From Flavobacteriales bacterium UBA5081 (GTDB taxonomy: Bacteria > Bacteroidota > Bacteroidia > Flavobacteriales_E > Vicingaceae), in assembly GCA_002415785.1 (NCBI GenBank), contig DIAJ01000010.1:8619-48231 (forward strand): a stretch of 39,613 nt of DNA, read 5' to 3'. The position numbers and the translations under genes were made by a program. Positions 25,145 to 32,969 of the stretch are shown one piece after another. Each line of letters opens with the position of its first letter. The first letter of the stretch is position 1. The notes under the pieces were generated by a model. That model saw only the letters and a program-made list of their open reading frames with translations, did no database searches and was not told the DNA's origin.

Positions 25145-26191
25145 CTAAGCAAAAACTCTTTTATTCACTTGCTTAATTTCATCCCACGTCCAGAATCGCT
25201 TGGCATCTATGTCTTGGTAAGCATTTTCTAAATAGGAGGTAAGCAGTTCGGTAAATTGGTCTTCCGGAATAGAGGAGGAATAAATTGCTCTATTGCTTGG
25301 ACTGTCAAAGCGGTCTGCTTTGCTAATCTTGTCTTTCTCCAAACGCAAAATCGGACCGGTATCGGTAATATGGTCTACTTCCCAAACATAGTCCGACTTT
25401 TCAATTTGGTTGAGTTCTTTAGCTAGCGGTTTTAAGTTAACTCTAGGTAAACTAGGGCGAGAAACAATATCTACCCAAGTGGTGTATTTGTACTCAAACT
25501 CATATCGATTGTCATCGTAAATGCTCAACACACCATCGAATCCTTTTGAGTGAGAAAACTGGGCATAATAATGAGAAGGGCTTTGGCACTTTTGAATCAC
25601 AATGCCTAGATCTTTACGTTCCGTCAATTGACATTTTTCATTGAGTTTTTCAATACCACTTAAAGTGTGTTCGTACTCTTTTACCCAATCTGCTCTAAAT
25701 TTTTCAGGATTTTCTAATACGCTAGGAAATAATTTAAGAAAGTATTGGAACTTATTGTCACAAAGTTTTGCTTCTGCTTTTTCGCCAAAAGGTCTGTAAA
25801 AGTTTTCTTTCTCTCTGCTGTTTACCCAACAACAAAGTTTAAGCGCAAGCTCTGCGGTTTTTGAATTGACTTTGTACTCTCTAAAATCGCCAATAATTGC
25901 CATTTCTCTAAGAACTTCGTCATACGCCTTTGCCAGCTCGGGGTAACAAAGCGCAAATACACCTACAAAACCATCAATATCAAAATGATTGGCACTTACT
26001 ATTTTGCTTTCTAATCCGTTAAAATCTTTTTTTAGAGCATTCAATACAATTTCACCGGAGGTGTCTGCTGCAATTTCAGGATGTATATTACCGTCTTTCC
26101 AGTGCGAAAGGACCAAAGCGTTGGGGTGAAGTGCATCAACTACAATGGCTTTCTGATTCCCAATCTTTTCAAAAGGCACAAAAGTTCTCAT
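25145..26191 (-). CDS. Uncharacterised protein, DUF6687-like
   Basis: A 348-aa cytoplasmic protein; no signal peptide or membrane helix. The opening MRTFVPFEKIGNQKAIVVDA, the segment VSANHFDIDGFVGVFAL, RKDLGIVIQKCQ and the C-terminal TGPILRLEK are the features I connect with the family DUF6687; I am moderately sure of that. HFDIDG resembles metal-binding Asp motifs of DHH phosphoesterases, but there is not enough to call one. Transcribed alone from a clear promoter box, divergent from the DPP11 gene. Role unknown. Confidence 0.6.
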   Translation of the reverse strand: MRTFVPFEKIGNQKAIVVDALHPNALVLSHWKDGNIHPEIAADTSGEIVLNALKKDFNGLESKIVSANHFDIDGFVGVFALCYPELAKAYDEVLREMAIIGDFREYKVNSKTAELALKLCCWVNSREKENFYRPFGEKAEAKLCDNKFQYFLKLFPSVLENPEKFRADWVKEYEHTLSGIEKLNEKCQLTERKDLGIVIQKCQSPSHYYAQFSHSKGFDGVLSIYDDNRYEFEYKYTTWVDIVSRPSLPRVNLKPLAKELNQIEKSDYVWEVDHITDTGPILRLEKDKISKADRFDSPSNRAIYSSSIPEDQFTELLTSYLENAYQDIDAKRFWTWDEIKQVNKRVFA

Positions 26192-26225
26192 AGATTATTT
26201 CAATATAAATTGTTTTTTCCTTATG

Positions 26226-26233
26226 CAAATTTA
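26226..26233 (-). promoter_or_regulatory. -7 promoter element of the DUF6687-like gene
   Basis: Minus-strand TAAATTTG, an exact TAnnTTTG, 35 bases before the start at 26191. Confidence 0.55.
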
Positions 26234-26295
26234 TGAACCTACGAATTGATGATTTCTTAAGAATTACGAAAACTTTCAACAATTGTTTGGGGGAA

Positions 26296-26303
26296 TATTT
26301 TTG
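26296..26303 (+). promoter_or_regulatory. -7 promoter element of the DPP11-AMP nucleosidase operon
   Basis: TATTTTTG, an exact TAnnTTTG, about 93 bases before the ATG at 26397. No good -33 is seen. The rest of the 205-base gap shows nothing further. Confidence 0.45.
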
Positions 26304-26396
26304 TAACCTTTTTTAAAATACACGAATGGTTTAAATTACTACTGCGATTCTTCTTATTTTAGCCTTTCAAAATCGAATGTTTTTAGAAAAATTTTA

Positions 26397-28544
26397 ATGA
26401 TGAATAGAATTATAGCAGTAATCGCTTTTACCTTAATTAGTTTTGGAACTCTAACTGCCAAAGAGGGCATGTGGTTGCCCCAATTGTTGAAAAGCTTAAA
26501 TGAGTCGGAAATGAAATCCATGGGCTTAAAGCTTTCGGCTGAAGATATTTATAGTGTAAACAACTCTAGTCTAAAAGATGCTGTGATTTCCTTCGGCGGC
26601 TTTTGTACCGGAGAAATGATTTCTGATCAGGGTTTGATTTTAACGAATCACCATTGCGGCTATGGAAGAATTCAATCGCACTCATCGGTTGAGAATGATT
26701 ATTTAACAAACGGCTATTGGGCGAACAATCATTCAGAGGAATTTAAAAATCCGGGTTTAACCGCTACTTTTATCATAAGAATAGAAGATGTAACTGATGA
26801 AATACTAAACTCTATCTCAGCTGACTTAACAAAGGAAGAGCGTGAGAAAGCCATAAAAAAGGCCATTGATTCGACTGCTAAATTAGCAACAGAAGGTACG
26901 CATTATGATGCTGTTATTAAGCCTTTTTACTATGGAAATGAATATTATATGTTCATTACTGAAACCTTTAAAGATGTTCGTTTAGTAGGTGCGCCACCTT
27001 CTTCAATTGGTAAATTTGGTGGAGATACTGATAACTGGATGTGGCCAAGACATACCGGGGATTTTTCGCTTTTCAGAATTTATGCCGACAAAGACAATAA
27101 ACCTGCAGAATACAGCGAAGATAATGTGCCTTTTAAACCGCGTCATCATTTTCCCATTTCTTTAAATGGAATTAAGAAAGGCGACTTTACAATGGTTTAC
27201 GGTTTTCCCGGAAGAACACAAGAATATTTAACTTCTTATGCCATTCAACAAATTAAAGAGGTAATTAATCCTAGAAGAATCGACATTCGCGAGAAGGCAC
27301 TAGAGGTTATGGACAAGCACATGGACGCTAGTGATGAGGTGCGCATTAAGTACGCTTCTAAATATGCAAGCATCGCCAACTATTGGAAAAAGTGGTTGGG
27401 AGAAAATCGCGGTTTGGAAAAAGCCAATGCCATTTCCATGAAAAAAGAGCAAGAAGATCTTTTTGTGAAAGCAACGGCGGGAAAGCCGAAGTACGACAAC
27501 TTGATGAACGAATTTGAAAAACGATACACTGCCATTGAAGATTACGAGCAAGCGAGAAGTTACTTTATAGAAATTCCCTACCGTAAAGTGGAGGCGATTG
27601 GCTTAGCTTCTGCATTTAGAGATTTGGTAAAATCAGAGGAGCCAACTGAAGAGCAATTGGAGAAATTAAAAAAACGCATAGAAACCCACTTTAAAGATTA
27701 CGATTATGCTACCGACATGGAATTGGCTCAAGTACTATTTAAAAAGTATCAAACAGAATTGCCTGAGCAATTTGTTCCCAAATCTTTGAAAAGTAATCAA
27801 AGTAAATTAGACAGTTATGTAAAAGAAATGCATGATGAGTCGATTTTTACTAAACGCAAAGATATAGAGGAGTTTATTGCTGATTACTCTGCAAAAGATG
27901 CTAAGAAAATTGAGAAAGATCCCATCTTTCAGCTAACCTTAGCTTTTTGGGATATTTACGATAATCAAATACGTCCTGAATACGGTCGTTTGTCGGACGA
28001 GATTGACTCTTTGAGTAAAATTTACGTAGCTGCTTTAAGGGAATTTGTTCCGGGCAGATATTATCCGGATGCGAACAGTACCCTGCGTTTGGCTTATGGT
28101 AAAGTAGATAATTACGAACCCAGAGATGCCGTGAATTACGAATTTTTTACGACTACCGAAGGAATCATCGAAAAGTACGATCCGGGAAGTGATGATTTTG
28201 ACTTACCTGACAATTTGATTCAGTTAATCGAAAATGAAGATTACGGACAGTATGCCGATGAAAATGGACACATGCCGGTTTGTTTTACGGCTTCTAACCA
28301 CACCACAGGGGGAAATTCCGGTAGTCCGGTGATTAATGCCAATGGTGAATTGATTGGACTAAATTTCGACCGTAACTGGGAGGGAACAATGAGTGACATT
28401 ACTTACGACATTAATCAATGTAGAAATATTTCAGTGGATGTTCGCTATGTTTTGTTTATTGTAGACAAATTTGCCGGAGCTACTCACTTAATTGAAGAAA
28501 TGACTTTGGTGAAAAATACAGCTGAAGAGAAAAAAGGAGAGTAA
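26397..28544 (+). CDS. S46-family dipeptidyl-peptidase, DPP11 type (Asp/Glu-specific)
   Basis: A 715-aa periplasmic serine peptidase that removes dipeptides from peptide N-termini, helping these bacteria use peptides as food. A signal peptide (IIAVIAFTLISFGTLTA) precedes the standard start EGMWLPQLL. The chymotrypsin-like triad is visible: His86 in ILTNHHCGYG, Asp in PRHTGDFSLFR, and Ser641 in TTGGNSGSPV. Arg659 in GLNFDRNWEGTMSD matches the S1 Arg that gives DPP11 its preference for acidic residues at P1; DPP7 enzymes have Gly there. Length is normal (about 710-720 aa). It is followed after a single base by the AMP nucleosidase gene. Subtype is inferred from that Arg and its surroundings. 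Confidence 0.9.
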   Translation: MMNRIIAVIAFTLISFGTLTAKEGMWLPQLLKSLNESEMKSMGLKLSAEDIYSVNNSSLKDAVISFGGFCTGEMISDQGLILTNHHCGYGRIQSHSSVENDYLTNGYWANNHSEEFKNPGLTATFIIRIEDVTDEILNSISADLTKEEREKAIKKAIDSTAKLATEGTHYDAVIKPFYYGNEYYMFITETFKDVRLVGAPPSSIGKFGGDTDNWMWPRHTGDFSLFRIYADKDNKPAEYSEDNVPFKPRHHFPISLNGIKKGDFTMVYGFPGRTQEYLTSYAIQQIKEVINPRRIDIREKALEVMDKHMDASDEVRIKYASKYASIANYWKKWLGENRGLEKANAISMKKEQEDLFVKATAGKPKYDNLMNEFEKRYTAIEDYEQARSYFIEIPYRKVEAIGLASAFRDLVKSEEPTEEQLEKLKKRIETHFKDYDYATDMELAQVLFKKYQTELPEQFVPKSLKSNQSKLDSYVKEMHDESIFTKRKDIEEFIADYSAKDAKKIEKDPIFQLTLAFWDIYDNQIRPEYGRLSDEIDSLSKIYVAALREFVPGRYYPDANSTLRLAYGKVDNYEPRDAVNYEFFTTTEGIIEKYDPGSDDFDLPDNLIQLIENEDYGQYADENGHMPVCFTASNHTTGGNSGSPVINANGELIGLNFDRNWEGTMSDITYDINQCRNISVDVRYVLFIVDKFAGATHLIEEMTLVKNTAEEKKGE
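28535..28539 (+). promoter_or_regulatory. Shine-Dalgarno site deciding a TTG start
   Basis: AGGAG stands 6 bases before TTG 28546 and lies inside the last codons of the DPP11 gene. Few genes in the window have such a site, so it is good evidence for the non-ATG start of the AMP nucleosidase gene. Confidence 0.65.
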
Positions 28545-28545
28545 T

Positions 28546-29325
28546 TTGAAGACGAAAGAGGAGATTGTAAAGAATTGGTTGCCCCGATATACCGGTGTGC
28601 CGATTGAGGAATTTGGAGAATATGTACTGTTGACCAATTTCGGCAATTATGTGCGCATGTTTGCCGATGAATTTAAGGTTGAGGTAAATGGACAAAATCA
28701 CCCCATGCAATCGGCTACAGCGAATGGAATTACCATTATCAATTTTGGAATGGGAAGTGCCATGGCTGCCACGGTGATGGATCTACTTTCTGCCATAATG
28801 CCAAAAGCGGTTTTGTTTTTGGGCAAATGCGGCGGATTAAAAAAGAAAACCCAAATTGGCGATGTGATCTTGCCCATTGCGGCCATAAGAGGCGAGGGGA
28901 CAAGCAACGACTACATGCCACCCGAAGTTCCGGCATTGCCCTCTTTCCGATTACAGCGCTCCGTTTCTTCCATGATCAAAAAACATGAATTGGATTATTG
29001 GACAGGAACAGTTTATACGACTAACAGAAGAGTTTGGGAGCACGATGAAGCCTTTAAAGATTACTTGCGTCAGATTCGAGCCATGGCGATTGACATGGAG
29101 ACCGCCACTATTTTCTCCGTAGGTTTTATGAATAAGATTCCTCATGGTGCTTTGCTTTTGGTGTCTGACAATCCCATGATTCCGGATGGTGTAAAAACTG
29201 CTGAAAGCGACCAAAAAGTAACCAAGCACTTTGTTAACCACCACCTTCAAATTGGCATTGATGCCTTATTGGAATTGAGAGAATCCGGAGAGTCGGTGAA
29301 GCATTTGAGGTATGAGGATGAATGA
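28546..29325 (+). CDS. AMP nucleosidase (short Bacteroidota type)
   Basis: A 259-aa nucleoside-phosphorylase-fold enzyme that splits AMP into adenine and ribose 5-phosphate, or a close purine hydrolase. Key parts are FLGKCGGLKKKTQIGDVILP (phosphorylase core), the substrate-side AIDMETATIFSVGFM with the conserved Met-Glu, and LLVSDNPMIPDGVK. It lacks the N-terminal regulatory domain of the E. coli Amn protein. I start it at TTG 28546, because a strong AGGAG lies 6 bases upstream, the first residues KTKEEIVKNWLPRYTG are those expected for the family, and the next Met is too far in. Coupled to DPP11 with a one-base gap. Confidence 0.85.
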   Translation: MKTKEEIVKNWLPRYTGVPIEEFGEYVLLTNFGNYVRMFADEFKVEVNGQNHPMQSATANGITIINFGMGSAMAATVMDLLSAIMPKAVLFLGKCGGLKKKTQIGDVILPIAAIRGEGTSNDYMPPEVPALPSFRLQRSVSSMIKKHELDYWTGTVYTTNRRVWEHDEAFKDYLRQIRAMAIDMETATIFSVGFMNKIPHGALLLVSDNPMIPDGVKTAESDQKVTKHFVNHHLQIGIDALLELRESGESVKHLRYEDE

Positions 29326-29361
29326 GTAAACTAAAAACTTGAAACAAGAAACTAGAAACGA

Positions 29362-29397
29362 ATCTTTTGCCGATAGATATCGGTATACGCAAAAGAT
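29362..29397. repeat. Two-part hairpin in the gap after AMP nucleosidase
   Basis: The outer arms ATCTTTTGC (29362-29370) and GCAAAAGAT (29389-29397) enclose inner arms CCGATA (29370-29375) and TATCGG (29378-29383). There is no T-tract, so it is a poor terminator. It may be a protein site or a dispersed repeat. The rest of the 265-base gap (29326-29590) shows nothing convincing. Confidence 0.5.
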
Positions 29398-29590
29398 GTG
29401 AGAAAAGAATACGTCCATGTTTCTAAGAAGTTTTATAATTCTATTTTGCTACAGTCAGCGAAATCCTTGCTTGCCTTAGGTAGTGTGTGGAGACTTTTGA
29501 AATGGAAAAATTAAAAGCGGAAAGATGGAATCATTTTTTGCGCTGCAAAAATATAACTACTAAGAATTTTCTGAATAGTTACATTGCTGT

Positions 29591-30670
29591 TTATTCAGTT
29601 TGTTTTTTTATCCATCTAGTCATTGTTTCCAAAACTTTTGGAGAAAAAGTCTGCTCTATAGTTGCGTATTCATTTGGTAATCCTGTTTCGCTTTCTTGAA
29701 ACAAGTGATTTAAATTTTCAAATTCAATGACTTCAACCTCTTTATTGCCACTTTCTTTCAAAATTCTTTCGATATTTTCCAGATTTTCTTTTGCAGGTAC
29801 TTGCAAGTCATTCGCCCCATTAAGAGCGAGAACCGGACAGTTGGTTTTACTTAAAGATGTTTGAGGATCAAACTTTATAAGGTCTGTTAACCAAGGAAAC
29901 GACAGCTGTTCTGATATACTTTGAATCTGATTTTCGGCTAGCATTCCTCCAAACTTACCAGTAAAGTAATCTTTAAGTTCTACTTGTAGTTGGACTTTGT
30001 TGTTGTCTGATTTTAAAATAATATCATAAGCACCTTTCATATTATTTTGTCCTTGAATAATTCCAAGCTCGGGAACACCCATTTTTCGTTCTATTTTTTC
30101 TTTTTGTAAGAGCATTAATTGATCGCCTCTAATGCCGGAGCCGGCAAGAAGAACAATAAAAGAAATATCAGGATTTTCACTTGCTACAATTGGGGCAATT
30201 ACGCCACCCATACTATGACCTATCAGCCCAATTTTAGTATGATTAACTTCTTTTCGACTTTTTAAAAATTCAAGAGCACTCTTGGTGTCGTTTACAAAGC
30301 CATTAAGTCCTGTTTCATTATAATTACCCTCTGATTCGCCTGTGCCTCTATCGTCAAGTCGCAAAACAACAATTCCATTTTTAGTTAGGTAATCTGCAAT
30401 TACTAAAAATGGCTTATGATTCATTATTTCAGAGTTTCTATCTTGTGGACCACTACCACTTATTAATATTACAGCCGGAAAATTAGTGCCCTCTTTCGGA
30501 TAAGTTAGCGTTCCTGCAAGAGTAATACTGTCTGTAAAATTGTTTTTAAATTTTACATTTTCAGCAGTATACTTAAAGGGCGCTTTAGGTTCTTGAGGTC
30601 TATTGATCTGAGCGTATAAAGTAAATGAGAAAGTCGTTGAAATGATTAGAAAAAGATATTTTACTTTCAT
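29591..30670 (-). CDS. Exported alpha/beta hydrolase (serine aminopeptidase-like)
   Basis: A 359-aa hydrolase with a signal peptide (YLFLIISTTFSFTLYAQ). The core shows the oxyanion/strand region AVILISGSGPQDRNSE, LRLDDRGTGESEG, the nucleophile elbow IGLIGHSMGGVIAP (Ser in GHSMGG), a helical lid at about 170-250, the Asp segment CPVLALNGANDLQVPA and the His in FENLNHLFQES. This is the usual order for esterase or peptidase members of the alpha/beta fold; substrate unknown. It overlaps the SdpI-like gene by 4 bases (ATGA) and is the third gene of the ArsR-SdpI operon, which links it to envelope stress or immunity by position only. A 7-bp inverted repeat (CTGAATA/TATTCAG) surrounds the stop codon. 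Confidence 0.85.
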   Translation of the reverse strand: MKVKYLFLIISTTFSFTLYAQINRPQEPKAPFKYTAENVKFKNNFTDSITLAGTLTYPKEGTNFPAVILISGSGPQDRNSEIMNHKPFLVIADYLTKNGIVVLRLDDRGTGESEGNYNETGLNGFVNDTKSALEFLKSRKEVNHTKIGLIGHSMGGVIAPIVASENPDISFIVLLAGSGIRGDQLMLLQKEKIERKMGVPELGIIQGQNNMKGAYDIILKSDNNKVQLQVELKDYFTGKFGGMLAENQIQSISEQLSFPWLTDLIKFDPQTSLSKTNCPVLALNGANDLQVPAKENLENIERILKESGNKEVEVIEFENLNHLFQESETGLPNEYATIEQTFSPKVLETMTRWIKKQTE

Positions 30671-31317
30671 TTTGTCTGCTTTTTTAGGTTTTGAAACTTT
30701 AGGTAGGAATAGACTACGGGAACGATTGTTATAATTGAAGTGATGATTAACAATATGGTGAAATTTAATTGGTTTTCAAGTAGTAAACTTGAAATTATAA
30801 TAAGAAGACCACCAATGAACCACATTTTTCCGCCTAGTTTGTGGGTTTCCTTCCAAACTGTTTCATTCTCAAGTGTCCAAGGGGTTCTAATGCCAATGAA
30901 GTAGTTGGCTTTGATTGTTTTAAAGTAGTTTCCAAGAATTAAGTATAATGAGCCAATTAATAAAACGATATAATTTGGATTAGTGAAAGTTTGATTTTTT
31001 GCAGAATAAATAATGAATAGAGCCAATATGGACATAAAAGCCGTTGTTAGAAACTTGATTGTGTTAAGCTTGTTACCCATTTTATTCAGTTTGTTCTTCG
31101 GGTCAATTTTAGGAACGATCAAAAAAATTAGATAGGTGAGTAGGGGCAATAGAATAGGAATTAATATCAGTTCCGACTTATCTCCATAGCGGTCAATTTC
31201 TCCTTTTAAATTCCAATGGATAGGAACTTTATTGGGCAAATTATTCCATACATAAGCTAAATAGGTAAATGGTAAAATAACAATTCCAATAAGCGGTAAT
31301 TCTTTTTTTAAGTTCAT
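30667..31317 (-). CDS. SdpI-like membrane protein (DUF1648 + SdpI domains)
   Basis: A 216-aa integral membrane protein with six predicted helices. The DUF1648 signature is LPNKVPIHWNLKGEIDRYG near residues 28-46; the SdpI domain has FIGIRTPWTLENETVWKETH with the conserved GIRTPWT-W-TH. In Bacillus subtilis, SdpI gives immunity to the SdpC toxin and works with the ArsR-type SdpR. The gene order regulator then SdpI is conserved here, 4 bases apart, but no SdpC-like toxin gene is visible in the window. It may protect against a related peptide made by others or sense envelope damage. Confidence 0.88.
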   Translation of the reverse strand: MNLKKELPLIGIVILPFTYLAYVWNNLPNKVPIHWNLKGEIDRYGDKSELILIPILLPLLTYLIFLIVPKIDPKNKLNKMGNKLNTIKFLTTAFMSILALFIIYSAKNQTFTNPNYIVLLIGSLYLILGNYFKTIKANYFIGIRTPWTLENETVWKETHKLGGKMWFIGGLLIIISSLLLENQLNFTILLIITSIITIVPVVYSYLKFQNLKKQTK

Positions 31318-31321
31318 AATC

Positions 31322-31576
31322 TCATTTTTTTAAGGTTAAAATCCAGTTAAGTAAATCTTCTAATATGCTTGTATTTAGTGAGTATTCTATAAATTGTCCT
31401 TTTTTTTCACTGCTAATTAAATCAGCCCGTTTTAAAATTTCCAGATGATGAGAAATGCTCGGTTTCGATATATTAAAATGATCTGCAATTTCTCCGGCAT
31501 TCAAATCTTTTTCTTTTAACAGCTCGATAATCTGTCTTCTGGTTTCATCATTAAGTGCTTTAAAAAGGTAATTCAT
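31322..31576 (-). CDS. ArsR-family regulator (SdpR-like)
   Basis: An 84-aa winged-helix repressor with no metal-binding Cys motif. The opening MNYLFKALNDETRRQIIELL, the recognition helix region FNISKPSISHHLEILKRADLI and the wing SEKKGQFIEYSLN match the ArsR group that includes SdpR (autorepressor). It is the first gene of a three-gene operon with the SdpI-like protein and a hydrolase. A dyad lying 10 bases upstream of the start is the likely binding site, so it should control its own operon. Confidence 0.9.
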   Translation of the reverse strand: MNYLFKALNDETRRQIIELLKEKDLNAGEIADHFNISKPSISHHLEILKRADLISSEKKGQFIEYSLNTSILEDLLNWILTLKK

Positions 31577-31585
31577 TTATTTAGT

Positions 31586-31607
31586 TATTTAGACAAATAT
31601 CTAAATA
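31586..31607 (-). promoter_or_regulatory. Probable operator of the ArsR-SdpI operon
   Basis: TATTTAGA and TCTAAATA form 8-bp perfect arms around CAAATA, 10 bases before the start codon. On the minus strand the centre reads GATATTTG, one mismatch from the -7 consensus, so the dyad probably covers the promoter. Confidence 0.65.
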
Positions 31608-31736
31608 TTATTTTAAATAATCAAATTTTTAATTTTTTGGAAGCATTTATTTATAGGTGTCTATTGAGAAAGGGGGCTTTATGATAGAGAAGAAGGGAAG
31701 TTTTAATTGTTAATGAATAGACAACTCTGTTCCTGT

Positions 31737-31763
31737 TTTAGGGGCGGAGCTGTTTACTCGATT
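31737..31763. repeat. Imperfect direct repeat, left copy (island edge candidate)
   Basis: TTTAGGGGCGGAGCTGTTTA followed by CTCGATT matches 23 of 27 positions of the sequence at 39508-39534. The two copies have the same orientation and bracket the accessory genes. It lies 17 bases to the left of the last codon of the 236-aa gene and about 160 bases upstream of the ArsR-type gene. Confidence 0.45.
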
Positions 31764-31779
31764 GGCAACATGTGTTTTA

Positions 31780-32490
31780 TTACATTTTATTCATTGCTTC
31801 AACATCTGATTCTTTTATCCTTTTCATTAGTAAATCTCTATTTTGAGTAGGAAAACTATTCACTTTATCTCTAAAAAAGAATATGAATAATTTATTTATG
31901 AGATAAGTCGTTTTTAGATGATTCGATTTCCATTTCCCAAAATCTTCTCTCGTAATTTCCTTTGAAGCTGATGACTCTCTTTGGGTTTGAAAAAACACCG
32001 GTGCTTCGGCATGTATGTGTTTGGAAAAATTTATCCAATAACCTGTAATTTCATTAATAAGATTTTCACATTTTTGATTTTTTAGAACTGGATGTTTCTT
32101 TAGATATTTTGTCAGAACATCATGTTTAATTACAAAATCCGCTTCTTTCCATTGATTATATTCAACTTCATGCTGAAGAAAATATATGAGTTGCAATGAT
32201 AGTTCAATTACACTTCTTAAGTGCATGTATGCAGAACGATAGTTGCCAAAATATGAATGAAAAAATGAGGCGTTAATATCCTCATGTAATTCATTTAAAA
32301 TTTCATCATTTCCATTTAACCCAATATGATTTAATGAAATTTTCAAGTTTTTGAATAATAAGGTAGACAAATAACAAACTTTTAAGTCTTCATCTGTATA
32401 AAATTCAGTTGTAGAGTCCCAAAACTTCTTAAATTCATTAAAATATTCTGGTATATCCCGTTTTGCATTTAAAAGAATCTGCGAATCCAT
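31780..32490 (-). CDS. Unknown 236-aa helical protein in the ParA operon
   Basis: Not recognised with confidence. It is a soluble, all-helical protein with no signal peptide. The segment SYFGNYRSAYMHLRSVIELSLQ followed by LIYFLQHE, and later YWINFSKHIHAEA, recall helical HEPN-like or DUF5677-like proteins in which a bundle with conserved Arg-Glu and a late His serve in defence or RNA cleavage; this is inference and the classic RxxxxH motif is not evident. It is the third gene of the ParA operon, starting 2 bases after the 158-aa gene ends. The A/T-rich codons and context suggest mobile DNA. Confidence 0.6.
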   Translation of the reverse strand: MDSQILLNAKRDIPEYFNEFKKFWDSTTEFYTDEDLKVCYLSTLLFKNLKISLNHIGLNGNDEILNELHEDINASFFHSYFGNYRSAYMHLRSVIELSLQLIYFLQHEVEYNQWKEADFVIKHDVLTKYLKKHPVLKNQKCENLINEITGYWINFSKHIHAEAPVFFQTQRESSASKEITREDFGKWKSNHLKTTYLINKLFIFFFRDKVNSFPTQNRDLLMKRIKESDVEAMNKM

Positions 32491-32492
32491 AA

Positions 32493-32969
32493 TTAAATAT
32501 TTTTAATGATATCTGCCCATTTACTAAATGTCTCCGCACTAATTACTTCTTTCTTATTTTTTGATGTTTTAGTCGTATGCACTTTTTCATTGCGAATCTC
32601 TAAAACTGCTTTTTTTAGTTTGTCTTTTAATTCCGGTTTTGATTTTATTCGCCCTATTATTCTTGATATTGTTATTTTACGCGATTCTTTTTGGTCTTTA
32701 AAACCTAAATCTAATTTATTGTTTGCAAATTCAATAACAGAACCAATAGTTGGAAATGCCTTTTTATCTTCAAGAAATTTCTCAATAATCGATAGTTTTT
32801 CCTCAAATGGAATAGGTTTTGGTTCATTAAAAATATCTTCATTGAGCGTCATGAATTCTTTGAAATTTTTAATGAAAATTTTTAGCGATGATGAGTCTAG
32901 CCCTTTACGCTCATAAATAGAAATTTCTTTCTGTATTTTCTCTAATTCGTTTAATATTTGATTTCCCAT
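32493..32969 (-). CDS. Unknown 158-aa protein coupled to a plasmid-like ParA
   Basis: Not recognised. It is charged and mostly helical, with a coiled start (ILNELEKIQKEISIYERK), a central FEEKLSIIEKFLEDKKAFPTIG, and a basic middle and tail (SRKITISRIIGRIKSKP, HTTKTSKNKKE). It ends in FSKWADIIKNI. The one-base overlap with the parA-like gene (TAATG) means the two are made together. Small basic proteins in this position on plasmids are often the centromere-binding partner (ParB/ParG role), so that is the first hypothesis, without sequence proof. A ParB domain as in the chromosomal gene is absent. Confidence 0.6.
   Translation of the reverse strand: MGNQILNELEKIQKEISIYERKGLDSSSLKIFIKNFKEFMTLNEDIFNEPKPIPFEEKLSIIEKFLEDKKAFPTIGSVIEFANNKLDLGFKDQKESRKITISRIIGRIKSKPELKDKLKKAVLEIRNEKVHTTKTSKNKKEVISAETFSKWADIIKNI

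Noticed and set aside
29487..29699. 70-codon plus-strand open frame
   Set aside because: Its right half runs antisense to the hydrolase gene, and it has no recognisable motif or promoter.
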